From the NCBI GenBank assembly GCA_041653935.1, contig JBAZEO010000002.1, forward strand, positions 186,001 through 250,000: 64,000 nt of DNA, given 5' to 3'. The position numbers were made by a program, and so were the translations under genes. This DNA is from JAYEHL01 sp041653935 (GTDB lineage: Bacteria > Chloroflexota > Dehalococcoidia > E44-bin15). This document shows positions 24,503 through 34,372 of the stretch, piece by piece; position 1 is the first letter of the stretch; the number at the start of each line of letters is the position of its first letter. The notes under the pieces are model-generated. The model worked only from the letters and a program-made list of their open reading frames with translations, did not search any database and had not been told where the DNA came from.

Positions 24503-26065
24503 CTATTGCCCCGTATCCCGAACTGAAATCAGTCCGTTCAACGCCCCGATATATGCCGTGCCGACCTGCGGGCCCAGGGTTATCGGCGCATAATTGTTGT
24601 TATACCCGATGCCGGTGCCCGTCAGCACCTTGAAAACGGTATCGCCGGTAGCAAAGTCTACAGCAGTAAAGTACCACGCGTCCAGCCTGTCATCACGCGG
24701 CTCCTTGGTGTACAGATAGATCAGGCCGCTGCCAAGCGACATCTTGGGCACGCACGTCGGCGATCTCTCGGAGCTGTTCCAGACCTCGATGCAGCTGTAA
24801 CCGCCGCTGCCGTCCGGTATGGCATCCACGCGCACAACACCGCCGACGGTGGAGCGGCCATCGGCTCCAGAGAAAATATTCTCCCAGCCATAGTTGTTTT
24901 CCACGATGACGGAATATTCGATGCCGTCAGCGCCCTCGCGCGCCATCCCGATGAGCGAGTTCTCGGTGCAGCTCTCGTTATCGGAGAAAACCGGGATACT
25001 ACAGACCTCGGAGCCGTCGGATCGATTAATAAAGATAACGTTCATCCTGGGCTCGGCGTTGTCGGCTATAGCTACCATATCACCGATGAGCGTCGGCGTG
25101 GTGCCGGAGCCCTGATTGATCATGCCAAGTTTGACCTGCGTTCCGCGATCATACTCGGAGCGCCAGTCGATAATTGGCCGACCGTCATCATCGGCATTAA
25201 AACGATACAGAGCAAAATCCGATACGACATACACGCCGTCCTCGCCGATGGTGAATGAGTTCTGGATTTCCTCCCCCGCCAACTCGATGGAATTGATATC
25301 GCCGCTCTCCATATCGACCGTGCCGACCACGCCGTAGCGCGTGACGAACCAGAGCAGGCCATCCCAGTCAGGGAGCGCCGCGCCGACCTTATCACGTGCC
25401 GGCGGGTCTTTCGTCACGACATAGTTTTCGAGATCATATTCCCGCGCCAGATAGAAGGCATGCTTGCCCTCATCATAAGCGACGATCTGAATGCTGTGAT
25501 TGTTGGTCCCGATGATGGCCCGGTCCTCGTTATCCAAACAGAAATAAGCCCCTCCCGACGTATCCTGCAAAGGAAGTATCGGATCCTCATTCCAATATTC
25601 CCAGCGCGGCGGCAGCGGATAGACGGCCAGCTCATTCAATGTGATGGGGTCGAGCAGGAGGAGCTGCGGGAGGCTCAGGTTAGCGCAGACCGTCCAGATG
25701 CGTCCTTTGCTGTCGAACGCAACGGTGGCGCACTCGGCAAACCCGCGATACGTGGAAACAACCTCGGTGTTATTCCCCACCGGGCCGGCGACCTCGTAGG
25801 TATCGGTCATATAGGCATCGTTGTGCATGTTGCTCTTGCCATTGGGCGCCATGAAAGGATTCTGTGGAATAGCCAGATGATCGAGCTGATTAGCGTAACC
25901 AGCAGGATAATCGGGATTGTGAATATACATCATCTCATCGGTTACAAGCGAATAAAAGTCACCATTGGGAATCGGTTCCGCCGGTATACCGCTGTAAGGC
26001 GCGCTGCAGGTGCAGCACCCGATGGCGATTAGAACTACTAGCGATATGGCGATAATATTCTTCAC
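24503..26065 (-). CDS. Secreted lipoprotein with quinoprotein-like beta-propeller character
   Basis: A 520-residue protein with a lipoprotein signal (hydrophobic residues 4-15, then IGCCTC, lipidated Cys near 17). The mature part is rich in repeated Asp-Gly-beta strands (DNEDRAIIGTNNHSIQ, DWDGLLWFVTRYGVVG, IGEDGVYVVSDFALYRF), suggesting a beta-propeller like those of PQQ-type or Ig-like surface proteins, although no cofactor motif is seen. It is likely anchored outside the cytoplasmic membrane. The GTG start follows GGAGTGAAGT. Its function is unknown; adjacency to alpha-glucan genes may be accidental. Confidence 0.7.
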   Translation of the reverse strand: MKNIIAISLVVLIAIGCCTCSAPYSGIPAEPIPNGDFYSLVTDEMMYIHNPDYPAGYANQLDHLAIPQNPFMAPNGKSNMHNDAYMTDTYEVAGPVGNNTEVVSTYRGFAECATVAFDSKGRIWTVCANLSLPQLLLLDPITLNELAVYPLPPRWEYWNEDPILPLQDTSGGAYFCLDNEDRAIIGTNNHSIQIVAYDEGKHAFYLAREYDLENYVVTKDPPARDKVGAALPDWDGLLWFVTRYGVVGTVDMESGDINSIELAGEEIQNSFTIGEDGVYVVSDFALYRFNADDDGRPIIDWRSEYDRGTQVKLGMINQGSGTTPTLIGDMVAIADNAEPRMNVIFINRSDGSEVCSIPVFSDNESCTENSLIGMAREGADGIEYSVIVENNYGWENIFSGADGRSTVGGVVRVDAIPDGSGGYSCIEVWNSSERSPTCVPKMSLGSGLIYLYTKEPRDDRLDAWYFTAVDFATGDTVFKVLTGTGIGYNNNYAPITLGPQVGTAYIGALNGLISVRDTGQ

Positions 26066-26107
26066 TTCACTCCAATATCACAAATTGGATTGGGCTGTTA
26101 CCTATGT

Positions 26108-28246
26108 TCAGAGCTGCGACTTGATCGTAGGGATATAAATACCATCGGCATATTCCTTCATCATGCGCCTGGAGCAGAATTGAGGAACCACCGAACAAAT
26201 CGATTCCTTGGACTTCTCGATCCACTTGTGCGGCAGCATGGCGCGATCCCTGGAGTAGAAAAGCGGTATTATCTCCTTTTCCAGAAGATCGTAGATCGAC
26301 TCCGCGTCCTCTTTATCCTCATCTGCTGAATAAGCCCGCTCCGGCCCGCCGCCGACCGCCCAGCCGTTCCTGCCGTTGTATCCCTCCTCCCACCAGCCGT
26401 CGCGCACGCTGAGGTTAAGCGTACCGTTTATCGCCGCTTTCATGCCGCTCGTGCCGCATGCCTCGCAGAGACGACGGGGCACATTCAGCCATACATCGAC
26501 ACCCTGAAGCAAGTAATGCGCTATATGCATATCGTAATCCTCAACGAAGGCGATGCGGCCCTGAAAACGCCTGTCGGAAGCCAGTTTGTAAACACGCTGA
26601 AGAAGCTGCTTGGCATTGGTGTCCGCCGGGTGCGATTTACCGGCAAATACGATCTGTATCGGCCGCCAGGGATCCGTAACCATGCGGATCAAGCGTTCCA
26701 CATCCATGAAAATCAAATCGGGCCGCTTATATGCAGCAAAGCGACGTACAAAGCCAATGGTCAATACCTCCGGATGAAACAGCGTCCCCATGGATAGCAG
26801 CTGCTGCGCCTCGGCGCCGCCGATCGCCCATCGCTTCTGAGCGCGAGACCTCATGGCCCCCAAAAGCTTCCTCTTGAGATCAATCCTGGTATCCCAGAAT
26901 TCACGGTTGGGGATCTTCCAGACGTCCTGCCAGACATCCGGATCATCCTGCCTCTGTGCCCAGTCCTCCGCAAAATACATGTCGAACAGCTCGCCCATCT
27001 CCGCCGCCAGCCATGTGGGCACATGGACTCCGTTGGTCACGGACGTTATCGGCACTTTCTCCTCGCTTAACTCGGGCCAGAGCCCGTGCCACATCTTCCT
27101 GGCGACCCCGCCGTGAAGCTTGCTGACCCCGTTACTGCCCTGCGACATCCTCAGAGCAAAGGCCGTCATATTGAAGGTACGGTCGCCGGTGGCTTCTTCC
27201 CTGCCTAATTTGAGGATTTTATCTCTATCTATGCCCGCGTAGCTCCAATATTTGTTTAAATATTTATCGACCAGGTATACAGGGAACACATCATGGCCGG
27301 CGGGAACCGGTGTATGTGTAGTAAAGATTGTGGCGGACTTTATCTTTCGAACCGCTTCGTCAAAAGATGTTCCCTTCTCCGTCTCCTCCCTGATCCGCTC
27401 CGCTATCATGAAAGCCGTATGCCCTTCATTTATGTGCCATAATACGGGATCCTTACCCAGCAGCCTTAACACACGCACGCCGCCGACTCCAAGCACTATC
27501 TCCTGCTGAATACGCAATTCCCAGTCGGAGACATAAAGTTGTGAGGCTAAAGCCCGATCGGATGGGGAATTCTCCTCTACGTCCGTATCCAGCAGATAAA
27601 GGTCAACTCCCCCTACACCTACGTGCCAGACAGCTATCGAAACCTGTCTGTCGCCCAGCTGTACCTTAGCTCTCAGCGGACGCCCCTGCGCATCATTTAC
27701 TAACCTGATAGGCGCTTCCTTAAAATTGAGCTGCCTGTGATCCTCTTCCTGCCACCCGTCAACAGATATGCGCTGAGAGAAGTATCCGCTCGGATACATG
27801 AACCCGACGCTGATTAAAGGAATACCAAGGTCGCTGGCTTCTTTACAGATATCACCGGCCAGCACGCCAAGACCTCCGGCATAAATCGGCAGGGCGTGGT
27901 GAATAGCGAACTCGAAGGAAAAAAATGCTATCGGCTTACTTGATAGATCAGCATACTTCTGCGGAAACCACTTCTTCTCAGGCCGCATGTCGGCATTGAA
28001 GTTTTGCATCACGGAATCATAGAGATTGATGAAATTGAGGTCTTTTACCGCCTCTTCCTTGCGGTAATACTTCATCTGCTGCATCTGCTTTACCGGGTTA
28101 TGCGAACTGAGGTTCCATAGCTGATAATCCAGCTCACGAAATAGCTCGCGGGCATCGGAGTGCCAGCTCCACCAGAGGTTATATGAAAGATCATTGAGGC
28201 CGGATATGCGATGAGGTAGTTCCAGATTCGATTTACTGTCGGTCAT
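26108..28246 (-). CDS. glgP: Alpha-glucan (glycogen/maltodextrin) phosphorylase
   Basis: A 712-residue GT35 phosphorylase of the short, unregulated type common in thermophiles and anaerobes. It releases glucose 1-phosphate from alpha-1,4-glucans. Landmarks: LSYNLWWSWHSDARELF near residues 18-34, AGGLGVLAGDICKEASDLG near 124-142, INEGHTAFM, THTPVPAGHD, and the PLP/phosphate segment EACGTSGMKAAINGTLN near 595-611. It heads a minus-strand set with GH57 and GT4 proteins working on the same polymer, though a terminator hairpin separates it from the upstream gene. Confidence 0.93.
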   Translation of the reverse strand: MTDSKSNLELPHRISGLNDLSYNLWWSWHSDARELFRELDYQLWNLSSHNPVKQMQQMKYYRKEEAVKDLNFINLYDSVMQNFNADMRPEKKWFPQKYADLSSKPIAFFSFEFAIHHALPIYAGGLGVLAGDICKEASDLGIPLISVGFMYPSGYFSQRISVDGWQEEDHRQLNFKEAPIRLVNDAQGRPLRAKVQLGDRQVSIAVWHVGVGGVDLYLLDTDVEENSPSDRALASQLYVSDWELRIQQEIVLGVGGVRVLRLLGKDPVLWHINEGHTAFMIAERIREETEKGTSFDEAVRKIKSATIFTTHTPVPAGHDVFPVYLVDKYLNKYWSYAGIDRDKILKLGREEATGDRTFNMTAFALRMSQGSNGVSKLHGGVARKMWHGLWPELSEEKVPITSVTNGVHVPTWLAAEMGELFDMYFAEDWAQRQDDPDVWQDVWKIPNREFWDTRIDLKRKLLGAMRSRAQKRWAIGGAEAQQLLSMGTLFHPEVLTIGFVRRFAAYKRPDLIFMDVERLIRMVTDPWRPIQIVFAGKSHPADTNAKQLLQRVYKLASDRRFQGRIAFVEDYDMHIAHYLLQGVDVWLNVPRRLCEACGTSGMKAAINGTLNLSVRDGWWEEGYNGRNGWAVGGGPERAYSADEDKEDAESIYDLLEKEIIPLFYSRDRAMLPHKWIEKSKESICSVVPQFCSRRMMKEYADGIYIPTIKSQL

Positions 28247-28417
28247 ATGCTCTTTCCCATTTCAATGGTAACTATTTGTATGTTACCACATCGATGTAGA
28301 AAATACATACAGTGCTCTGATGAGACCAATTCACTGAAATACTAAACTATCTGATTCTTTCTGCTGCTGCACTGCTGTCATCACCGACGCGTTGTTAGGT
28401 TGATAAACCTTAATGAC

Positions 28418-28450
28418 AAAACGCCCCTTCTAAACAGAAGGAGCGCTTTT
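28418..28450 (-). terminator. Intrinsic terminator upstream of glgP
   Basis: Read on the minus strand, AAAAGCGCTCCTTCT pairs across a GTTT loop with AGAAGGGGCGTTTT, ending in a T run. It separates the DUF5752-like gene from glgP, which probably has its own promoter in the remaining 170 bases. Confidence 0.65.
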
Positions 28451-28508
28451 GTGCCTGTCGCGAGTTACTTAAAGGCCGAAGAAGAGAGTAAACAATAGTT
28501 CGACTACG

Positions 28509-28811
28509 TTACAATTTGCTGAGCAAAAACACTTCTCTGGCTTTCACATATTCAAAAGCCTGGCGCCGATCGGACGACCTGGTCAAGTCCCTGGCCAGTT
28601 TATCATCCCCGATTATATCCTTGACCCAGGCGCTGAAATCGTTTTTCTCCTTATTGGCATGATAGGCATAAGCTTCATCGCTCATCATCTCCAGGGCGTC
28701 CATTAATTCACGCAGATTATGGAGAATACGGCCGTCATGACACCAGAAGACATGCTGATCGGGCACATCAGCAAGTCGTCTCTCGGCATGTTGCTTCAAT
28801 ATCTTAGTCAT
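28509..28811 (-). CDS. Small DUF5752-like protein of alpha-glucan clusters
   Basis: A 100-residue soluble protein. The start is placed at the ATG 10 bases after GGAGG rather than at an ATG 27 bases earlier that would include the ribosome-binding site. It contains HVFWCHDGRILHNLRELMDALEMM near residues 19-42, followed by an acidic helix and AWVKDIIGDDKLARDL, an all-alpha pattern with conserved Trp and His. Such proteins recur next to GH57 and glycosyltransferase genes in anaerobes, and this one sits 35 bases after a GH57 gene. The biochemical role is unknown; an accessory to glucan metabolism is inference. Confidence 0.6.
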   Translation of the reverse strand: MTKILKQHAERRLADVPDQHVFWCHDGRILHNLRELMDALEMMSDEAYAYHANKEKNDFSAWVKDIIGDDKLARDLTRSSDRRQAFEYVKAREVFLLSKL

Positions 28812-28845
28812 CTCAACACATCCTCCTTTACACCACACGGGCTAC

Positions 28846-30051
28846 CTATATATATGCATCCAGAGCGTGAATGAAATTCTTATATACCTGCTGGATTTCC
28901 CAGATTATGCCATTTGGTCCCAGCTGCCACCATTCCTGCGGTGTAAAATACGCCGAAACCTCGGCCTCCGCTCCGTATCTGCCAAACCACTGGATAAGAT
29001 GCAAGTTGTCCGACTGCAACAGCCATATGGCTATATCGATAAGCTGTTTATTTTTAGTCAGGAGCGCTTTATTATATGCCAGCAGCATCAACTGAAATAC
29101 GGCTTGCTGAGCGGCATTCCCCAGGAAAAATTCCATCCCTCCGTTACCGGCCCATGTGCAGGGGAATGCCGGCAGCGGCAGATGGTAGCTTCGATCGCTG
29201 TACTCGTCGATTATTTCGCTCGGCATCAGAGTTCGAATGTCCCTTCTTCCCAACTCATCCGGGAGATGCCTCATGAACTCAAATATACCCGTGTCCCGGG
29301 AGTGATGCTCGCCGAAGGTCTCATAATCCCAGGCCAGCATTGCGAAATCACCCCACGTCTCCCTGAGCCAATGCGCATAGGTATCGGCAAGCAGCGGAAA
29401 TCCCGACCATCCCCTGTTGGAAAAACGATAGCCGACGTCATCACTGAGGTCATAGTGCCTTGCCAGGAGCATCATCTCCTTGCCCATATGATACAGATGC
29501 GTGGGTTCCCTCCAATCCATAACCCAGGGACGACCATCCAGCAATGCGCCTTTAAACCCGGCTTCATTAAGGGCCTGATAGATTCCGCTGGACATCAGCA
29601 TCTCAGTAGTATCCGTCACCACAGGCTTCTTGCCGAATATCTTATCGAGATCTTCACGAGACTTGCTTATTCGCTTGGTAAATGCCGCCAGGTCACATAA
29701 TGGCAGGAAACTGTGATATGGCTCGACATCGACAAGCTCTACATTAGGATGTGCTACCAGCCTTTGAAATAGATTAAAAAGGTTCTGATCCCAGCTTTCC
29801 ATCTGCCTCAATATCGAAAAGGAGAAGCCGATAGACATCTTCATGCCGCCTTCAACGAGATCAAGGAACATCTCCGTAGCCGGGTAGTAGCAGTAGGTAG
29901 CGACCTTATGCAGATAGCGCTCATTCATCGCCTCATCGAACAGGCACCGCTCGATATCATGCGGGTCGGCAGTATCGGGTATGGGTTGCGCCGGCAGCTT
30001 GAGACGCCTCGGCTGATGTGCCACGCAGTACATTACAATATCACGAACCAT
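28846..30051 (-). CDS. GH57 alpha-amylase-type glycoside hydrolase
   Basis: A 401-residue family 57 enzyme of the retaining (beta/alpha)7-barrel type. Conserved regions: CVAHQP at residues 9-14, DTTEML with the proposed nucleophile E150, and AWDYETFGEHH at 240-250 with the acid/base D242, all intact. Family members hydrolyse or rearrange alpha-1,4/1,6-glucans inside the cell; no signal peptide is seen. It lies between a GT4 glycosyltransferase gene (12 bases) and the DUF5752-like gene, forming a minus-strand operon of polymer-handling genes. Confidence 0.88.
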   Translation of the reverse strand: MVRDIVMYCVAHQPRRLKLPAQPIPDTADPHDIERCLFDEAMNERYLHKVATYCYYPATEMFLDLVEGGMKMSIGFSFSILRQMESWDQNLFNLFQRLVAHPNVELVDVEPYHSFLPLCDLAAFTKRISKSREDLDKIFGKKPVVTDTTEMLMSSGIYQALNEAGFKGALLDGRPWVMDWREPTHLYHMGKEMMLLARHYDLSDDVGYRFSNRGWSGFPLLADTYAHWLRETWGDFAMLAWDYETFGEHHSRDTGIFEFMRHLPDELGRRDIRTLMPSEIIDEYSDRSYHLPLPAFPCTWAGNGGMEFFLGNAAQQAVFQLMLLAYNKALLTKNKQLIDIAIWLLQSDNLHLIQWFGRYGAEAEVSAYFTPQEWWQLGPNGIIWEIQQVYKNFIHALDAYI

Positions 30052-30063
30052 ATCATCCCCACC

Positions 30064-31446
30064 TTACTTGTTGTAATTCCGCTTCATCACAGTAGATACC
30101 AACTCCGGAGGCAACTTGGACATAGCGAATTGAGGCTCTAAAGGTGTAGGTACGCCCCCCAACACACCCTTAATCCTGGCCTGGTTTTCAAGCTTATGAA
30201 TAAGATTTATTACTGCTGCCTCCCAGGTGAAATAGCGTGCAGTCCGCCTTGCTGCCTCCCTTATTCTAATGCCCTCTTCAGGATAATCCCTCAAGTACAT
30301 AAGATACCCCACAGCTTCCATGGGATCGGGGGTCTCTAACACGAAGGAATTAACAAACGGTATGGCATAATCCTCACCCGTGCACCCGGTAAAGGCTATC
30401 CCGCCCGCAGCCATAGCTTCCAGCCCCACGATACCAAAAGGCTCATGGCCGCTATTCGCCAGCACCGCATCGCATGCATTATATACAATGCGCAAGAAGT
30501 CGATCGGAACATGAAATCTGATATCGATGACATCAGCATATGAGGCCTTACGCAATGCCTCTATATATCCTTCAACTGAATTATCATCGGTAAACGCTTC
30601 ACTGATAACCAGGCCTAGAGAACGGGCATTATTTAGCACTTCCTGTCCGTAAGGCTCCATGCCCCCTCTGGCCAAAAGGATGGTACGGATTCCCCTTTCT
30701 TTAAGCCTTGCCACCGTCTCTATGGCCACGTTCCACCGTTTATCCGGATCCCAGCGGGCGACTTTGCACAGCACAAGATCTGCGCCCAGCGCCGTCCTTA
30801 AATCACGCGATAAGCCTTCATCAACCTTACGCAGCAACTCTCTAGGTATCCCGTTTGGAATTACCAGCGGATTCATGCCCATGCGCCACATAAGATGTTT
30901 CATATACCTGCTGATAGTGGTTAGGGTAGACACATATCCCAGCCGTCCCCAGTTGATGCGATGGAAAGAGAAGAGATTGTTGGCATTCCAATACATTATC
31001 ACTTTGTCCCTGAGTCCATCAGCATAAAGGTAGTCGCTAAGGCGGCACAAAGCTTCAGCAGTGTGCCATTCCTCACTAAGGACCACCACCAGCTTGCCGT
31101 TAGCTACCGCAGGTTTTACGACGTCATCCTTAACAATGCGAGGAATAGACTCATTATAATCGTAGAGCTTAGCTTCCTCCGCCTCATAAACGCCATTGGG
31201 ATGGTATTTGCTGATCCACTGGCACATACGATGAAGTACGAGTTTGCCATTCTGCCTTAATTCAACACTGTCCAGCGCCGGATCACCGATAAAAAAAAGA
31301 TGGGTTTGGAAGCCTATTTTAGCCAAGGTTGCAGAAAGATTAGCGACACGAACGCCCAGGCCACCCGCCATCGAGTACTGGTCCGGGCCTTCAAAACAAA
31401 GAATTACAAATTCCGTATTTTGTGGCGTTATTCTTCCCTGAATCAT
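30064..31446 (-). CDS. Glycosyltransferase, GT4/GT5-like (glycogen-synthase-type)
   Basis: A 460-residue GT-B enzyme. The N-terminal domain shows SMAGGLGVRVANLSATLAK near residues 25-43, reminiscent of the sugar-nucleotide-binding loop of glycogen synthases. The C-terminal domain has the E-x7-E motif in EPFGIVGLEAMAAGG, which binds the donor. The phosphorylase and GH57 proteins around it suggest that it builds an alpha-glucan from an activated sugar. It is the first gene of the minus-strand operon, with GAAGGGG ahead of its ATG, and diverges from a second GH57 set across 311 bases. Confidence 0.85.
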   Translation of the reverse strand: MIQGRITPQNTEFVILCFEGPDQYSMAGGLGVRVANLSATLAKIGFQTHLFFIGDPALDSVELRQNGKLVLHRMCQWISKYHPNGVYEAEEAKLYDYNESIPRIVKDDVVKPAVANGKLVVVLSEEWHTAEALCRLSDYLYADGLRDKVIMYWNANNLFSFHRINWGRLGYVSTLTTISRYMKHLMWRMGMNPLVIPNGIPRELLRKVDEGLSRDLRTALGADLVLCKVARWDPDKRWNVAIETVARLKERGIRTILLARGGMEPYGQEVLNNARSLGLVISEAFTDDNSVEGYIEALRKASYADVIDIRFHVPIDFLRIVYNACDAVLANSGHEPFGIVGLEAMAAGGIAFTGCTGEDYAIPFVNSFVLETPDPMEAVGYLMYLRDYPEEGIRIREAARRTARYFTWEAAVINLIHKLENQARIKGVLGGVPTPLEPQFAMSKLPPELVSTVMKRNYNK

Positions 31447-31676
31447 AACTATACCCCTTCAGAAACTATGCCTATGGCCTAAGGATGCGCATATGGGTTA
31501 GAAGAAGCTACCCGGCCAATAGTGAGTCACTAATATAACTCAACACAAATAATTTTGCAAGTCCTTTCGATAAAAACCGTGTCCTTTACAGTAATTTATC
31601 TCACGCGACTTGACGGCGGCTCGCCTTTCATGTAGTATTACCAAACCCAATAGCTTTGATTTGTAAGGCCGACAAA

Positions 31677-31707
31677 GCAAAAACGGTATATCAGATATCC
31701 GTTTTGC
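31677..31707. promoter_or_regulatory. Bulged palindrome in the divergent glucan-gene intergenic region
   Basis: Arms GCAAAAACGG and CCGTTTTGC enclose an inner ATATC-A-GATAT. It lies 51 bases before the GH57 start at 31758, in the 311-base gap between divergent operons. Dyads so placed often bind a regulator controlling both directions. Confidence 0.4.
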
Positions 31708-31757
31708 ATTACAGAACGATTATTATATAATTGTTTTATCCAGCTCGGAGGTCTAAT

Positions 31758-33113
31758 TTGATTTATTGGGCACCATTGCTGCACTTCTACCAGCCGCCAA
31801 CCCAACTGCACTGGGTACTGCAAAAGGTCTGCATTGAATCCTACCGCCCGTTAGTAGAACTGTTCACCGATCTCCCATACGCCAAGGTCACGATAAATAT
31901 AAACGCCGTGCTCACGGAGATGCTGTACGATCACGGATTTAACGACGTGGTAAAAGGGATTCGAGAGCTGGCGCGACGGGGCCAGGTAGAATTCACAGGT
32001 TCAGGCAAATATCATCCTATACTCCCGTTAATACCACAATCGGAAATAGAGCGCCAGATCAGCCACAACCACAAGACTAATAAACGCCTCTTAGGAAAAT
32101 TATATAATCCTAAGGGCTTCTTTCCCCCCGAGATGTGTTACAGCAAAGAAATGCTGAAGCCCATTGTCGACTCAGGCCATCAGTGGATTATCATAAGCGG
32201 CGTCGCCTGTCCTGTGACCTGGCCGACAAATATTATCCATCAAATTGATTCTGACCGCAGCAAAATCGCCGTTTTCTTCCGCGATAATATACTCAGCAAT
32301 AAAATAAGCTTCCATAACATAGATGCCACCGGATTCATCGAGCATCTGAAGCACGTGCAAACAAACCAGAAGAGCAAGAGCGATACGTATGTCGTCACCG
32401 CCATGGATGCGGAGACCTTTGGCCATCATATCCAGGACTGGGAGAAGCTCTTCCTGGCAAAGGTATATCAGTCGCTCGAAGTAGATAAAGACGCAGCGCA
32501 TAAATCTGTAAATAGGCCAAAATCATCAGCCGTACCTCCATCCGAGCCGCAGCATGCTAAGATAATGACAGAACAGCACGACGGCCTTCTGCAATCACGA
32601 GAAGTAACTGAGGGCAAGCAGATCAAAGCAGTAGCTGTAAGCGATCTGCTTGATATTTTCCCGCGCGGGGAGACAATAGAACCTAAGCCATCTTCATGGA
32701 GCACTGAAAATTCGGATATAGACACAGGCAATCCATACCCTCTATGGCAGAACCCGAACAACACCATACATCAATACCAGTGGGAACATCTGGATATTGC
32801 TTTGGCGATGACTAACAAAGCTGTTGTCGTCGCCAAAGATAATACCGCTAAACAATATGCAGATAACGCCCGGACATTGCTGGACGCAGCGCTGCACAGC
32901 GATCAGTTCTGGTGGGCTAGCAGGAAGCCTTGGTGGGACCCCAATTTGATACACAGAGGATTGATAAAACAGCATGAAGTTATCCTGAATGCCTATAAAG
33001 CTATCAGCCTGAGCTATTGCAGCCCCAAAATTAAAAAGGAATACTACTACAAAGTCGTGGCGGCACGTGATATATCCAATAAAATTATTGATGAGATATT
33101 CGTGACACCCTGA
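31758..33113 (+). CDS. GH57 family protein with a central linker insert
   Basis: A 451-residue GH57 protein. The TTG start at 31758 is chosen because GGAGG lies 7 bases upstream and the resulting N-terminus (IYWAPLLHFYQPPTQ) aligns with the next gene. FFPPEMCYS carries the presumed nucleophile E125, and VTAMDAETFGHH the acid/base D217. After the catalytic half, residues about 245-285 form a hydrophilic, low-complexity linker (KSVNRPKSSAVPPSEPQ) that its neighbour lacks. The C-terminal helical domain contains QFWWASRKPWWDPNLIHRG. It is probably active on an alpha-glucan; specificity is unknown. Confidence 0.82.
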   Translation: MIYWAPLLHFYQPPTQLHWVLQKVCIESYRPLVELFTDLPYAKVTININAVLTEMLYDHGFNDVVKGIRELARRGQVEFTGSGKYHPILPLIPQSEIERQISHNHKTNKRLLGKLYNPKGFFPPEMCYSKEMLKPIVDSGHQWIIISGVACPVTWPTNIIHQIDSDRSKIAVFFRDNILSNKISFHNIDATGFIEHLKHVQTNQKSKSDTYVVTAMDAETFGHHIQDWEKLFLAKVYQSLEVDKDAAHKSVNRPKSSAVPPSEPQHAKIMTEQHDGLLQSREVTEGKQIKAVAVSDLLDIFPRGETIEPKPSSWSTENSDIDTGNPYPLWQNPNNTIHQYQWEHLDIALAMTNKAVVVAKDNTAKQYADNARTLLDAALHSDQFWWASRKPWWDPNLIHRGLIKQHEVILNAYKAISLSYCSPKIKKEYYYKVVAARDISNKIIDEIFVTP

Positions 33114-33132
33114 TTGAGGGAGGGCTGGACAG

Positions 33133-34365
33133 ATGTATTGGGCTAATTTCTTGCACATCTATCAACCGCCGACACAGACAGAAGAGAGTATCAGAAAGAC
33201 CGCCAGCGAGTGCTACCGCAAGCTGGTCGAGACTCTGAGTCGCCACCAATGCGCCAGAATTACACTGAACATCAACGCCTCATTAACAGAGCAGCTGGAC
33301 AGGTATGGGCTAAATGACGTCATCGATGGACTGCGAAGGCTTGCGGAACGCGGGCAGATAGAGATGACCGCCAGCGCAATGTATCACCCGATCCTGCCGC
33401 TGATCCCGCGCTCCGAGATGATCCGCCAGATAAAGCTCAACACCGAGATCAACCGGAAATATTTCGGCGATGTCTACAAGCCTGTAGGGTTCTTCCCTCC
33501 CGAGATGTGCTATAGCAGAGATGTAGCCCAGATTGTCGCCGACCTTGGTTATCGTTGGATCATTGTCGATGAAATCTCGATTAACGGCAATCTGGGTAAT
33601 GCACCGAGAGATAGAATTTACAACATCAACGGACTAAAGGATTTCTACGTGTTCTTTAAAGAACGCGCTTTCAGCGATAACATAACATACGGCACATACC
33701 AAGATGTAAATAGCTTCATTGACGCGCTGGGGGAACGCACTAAACGGCATGAATATCTGCTGACATGCACCGACGGCGAAGCCTCGGTGCACTATCGCCC
33801 GGGACAGGAGAAGCTTCTTAGCGATATTTACAAGAGCCGCGCCATAGGCACGTGCACGATATCGGACCTGATAATCGCATTTAAACATTTGGAAGCGATA
33901 GACCCGTTACCTTCTTCATGCAGCGCAGGTGAGGATGAAATGGCGAGAGGGACACCTTACCAGAATTGGCTCGATGCAAGCAACGAAATGCACAAGCTGC
34001 AATGGCAGCTTACCAACCTCGCCATTGACGCCATAAGCAGCCTGCAAAATGAAAACGCACAATTTCGCTATGCGCGAAACTTGCTGGACCAGGGGCTCAA
34101 TAGCTGTCAGTACCGGGGCGCCAGCTGCAGACCATGGTGGGATACCGACATGATTGAGCGTGGCGCCAGAATGCTGGTCGAATGCATCAAGACAGTTAAA
34201 GAGAAGCTGCCGAACGATGTGCTCGACCAGGCACAGGAGCTGTATAGCGCTATTAAAAATAAAACTTTACAATGGCAATACTCCGGCGAAGTGGATAAGC
34301 TTCGCGCAGCCTACCTTAACAGCCATCCGCGACCGGCCGTCGAGCGGGCGTCCATGCCGAAATGA
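33133..34365 (+). CDS. GH57 family protein with altered region 4
   Basis: A 410-residue paralogue of the preceding gene (shared YWANFLHIYQPPTQ start, GQIEMTASAMYHPILPLIP near 75-93 and GFFPPEMCYS with E124). The fourth conserved region reads TCTDGEASVHY instead of the usual xDxExFGxH. The candidate acid/base D214 remains, but the Phe-Gly-His-His portion is replaced, so activity or specificity is probably changed. It starts 20 bases after the previous stop with GGGAGGG upstream, and is followed after eight bases by a third GH57 gene. A catalytic enzyme with new specificity and a binding-only subunit are both possible. Confidence 0.78.
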   Translation: MYWANFLHIYQPPTQTEESIRKTASECYRKLVETLSRHQCARITLNINASLTEQLDRYGLNDVIDGLRRLAERGQIEMTASAMYHPILPLIPRSEMIRQIKLNTEINRKYFGDVYKPVGFFPPEMCYSRDVAQIVADLGYRWIIVDEISINGNLGNAPRDRIYNINGLKDFYVFFKERAFSDNITYGTYQDVNSFIDALGERTKRHEYLLTCTDGEASVHYRPGQEKLLSDIYKSRAIGTCTISDLIIAFKHLEAIDPLPSSCSAGEDEMARGTPYQNWLDASNEMHKLQWQLTNLAIDAISSLQNENAQFRYARNLLDQGLNSCQYRGASCRPWWDTDMIERGARMLVECIKTVKEKLPNDVLDQAQELYSAIKNKTLQWQYSGEVDKLRAAYLNSHPRPAVERASMPK

Positions 34366-34372
34366 TTTTTAG

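Noticed and set aside
24503..26065. PQQ-dependent dehydrogenase for the propeller-like lipoprotein
   Set aside because: No PQQ-binding residues or W-docking motifs were recognised. The repeats support only a generic propeller.
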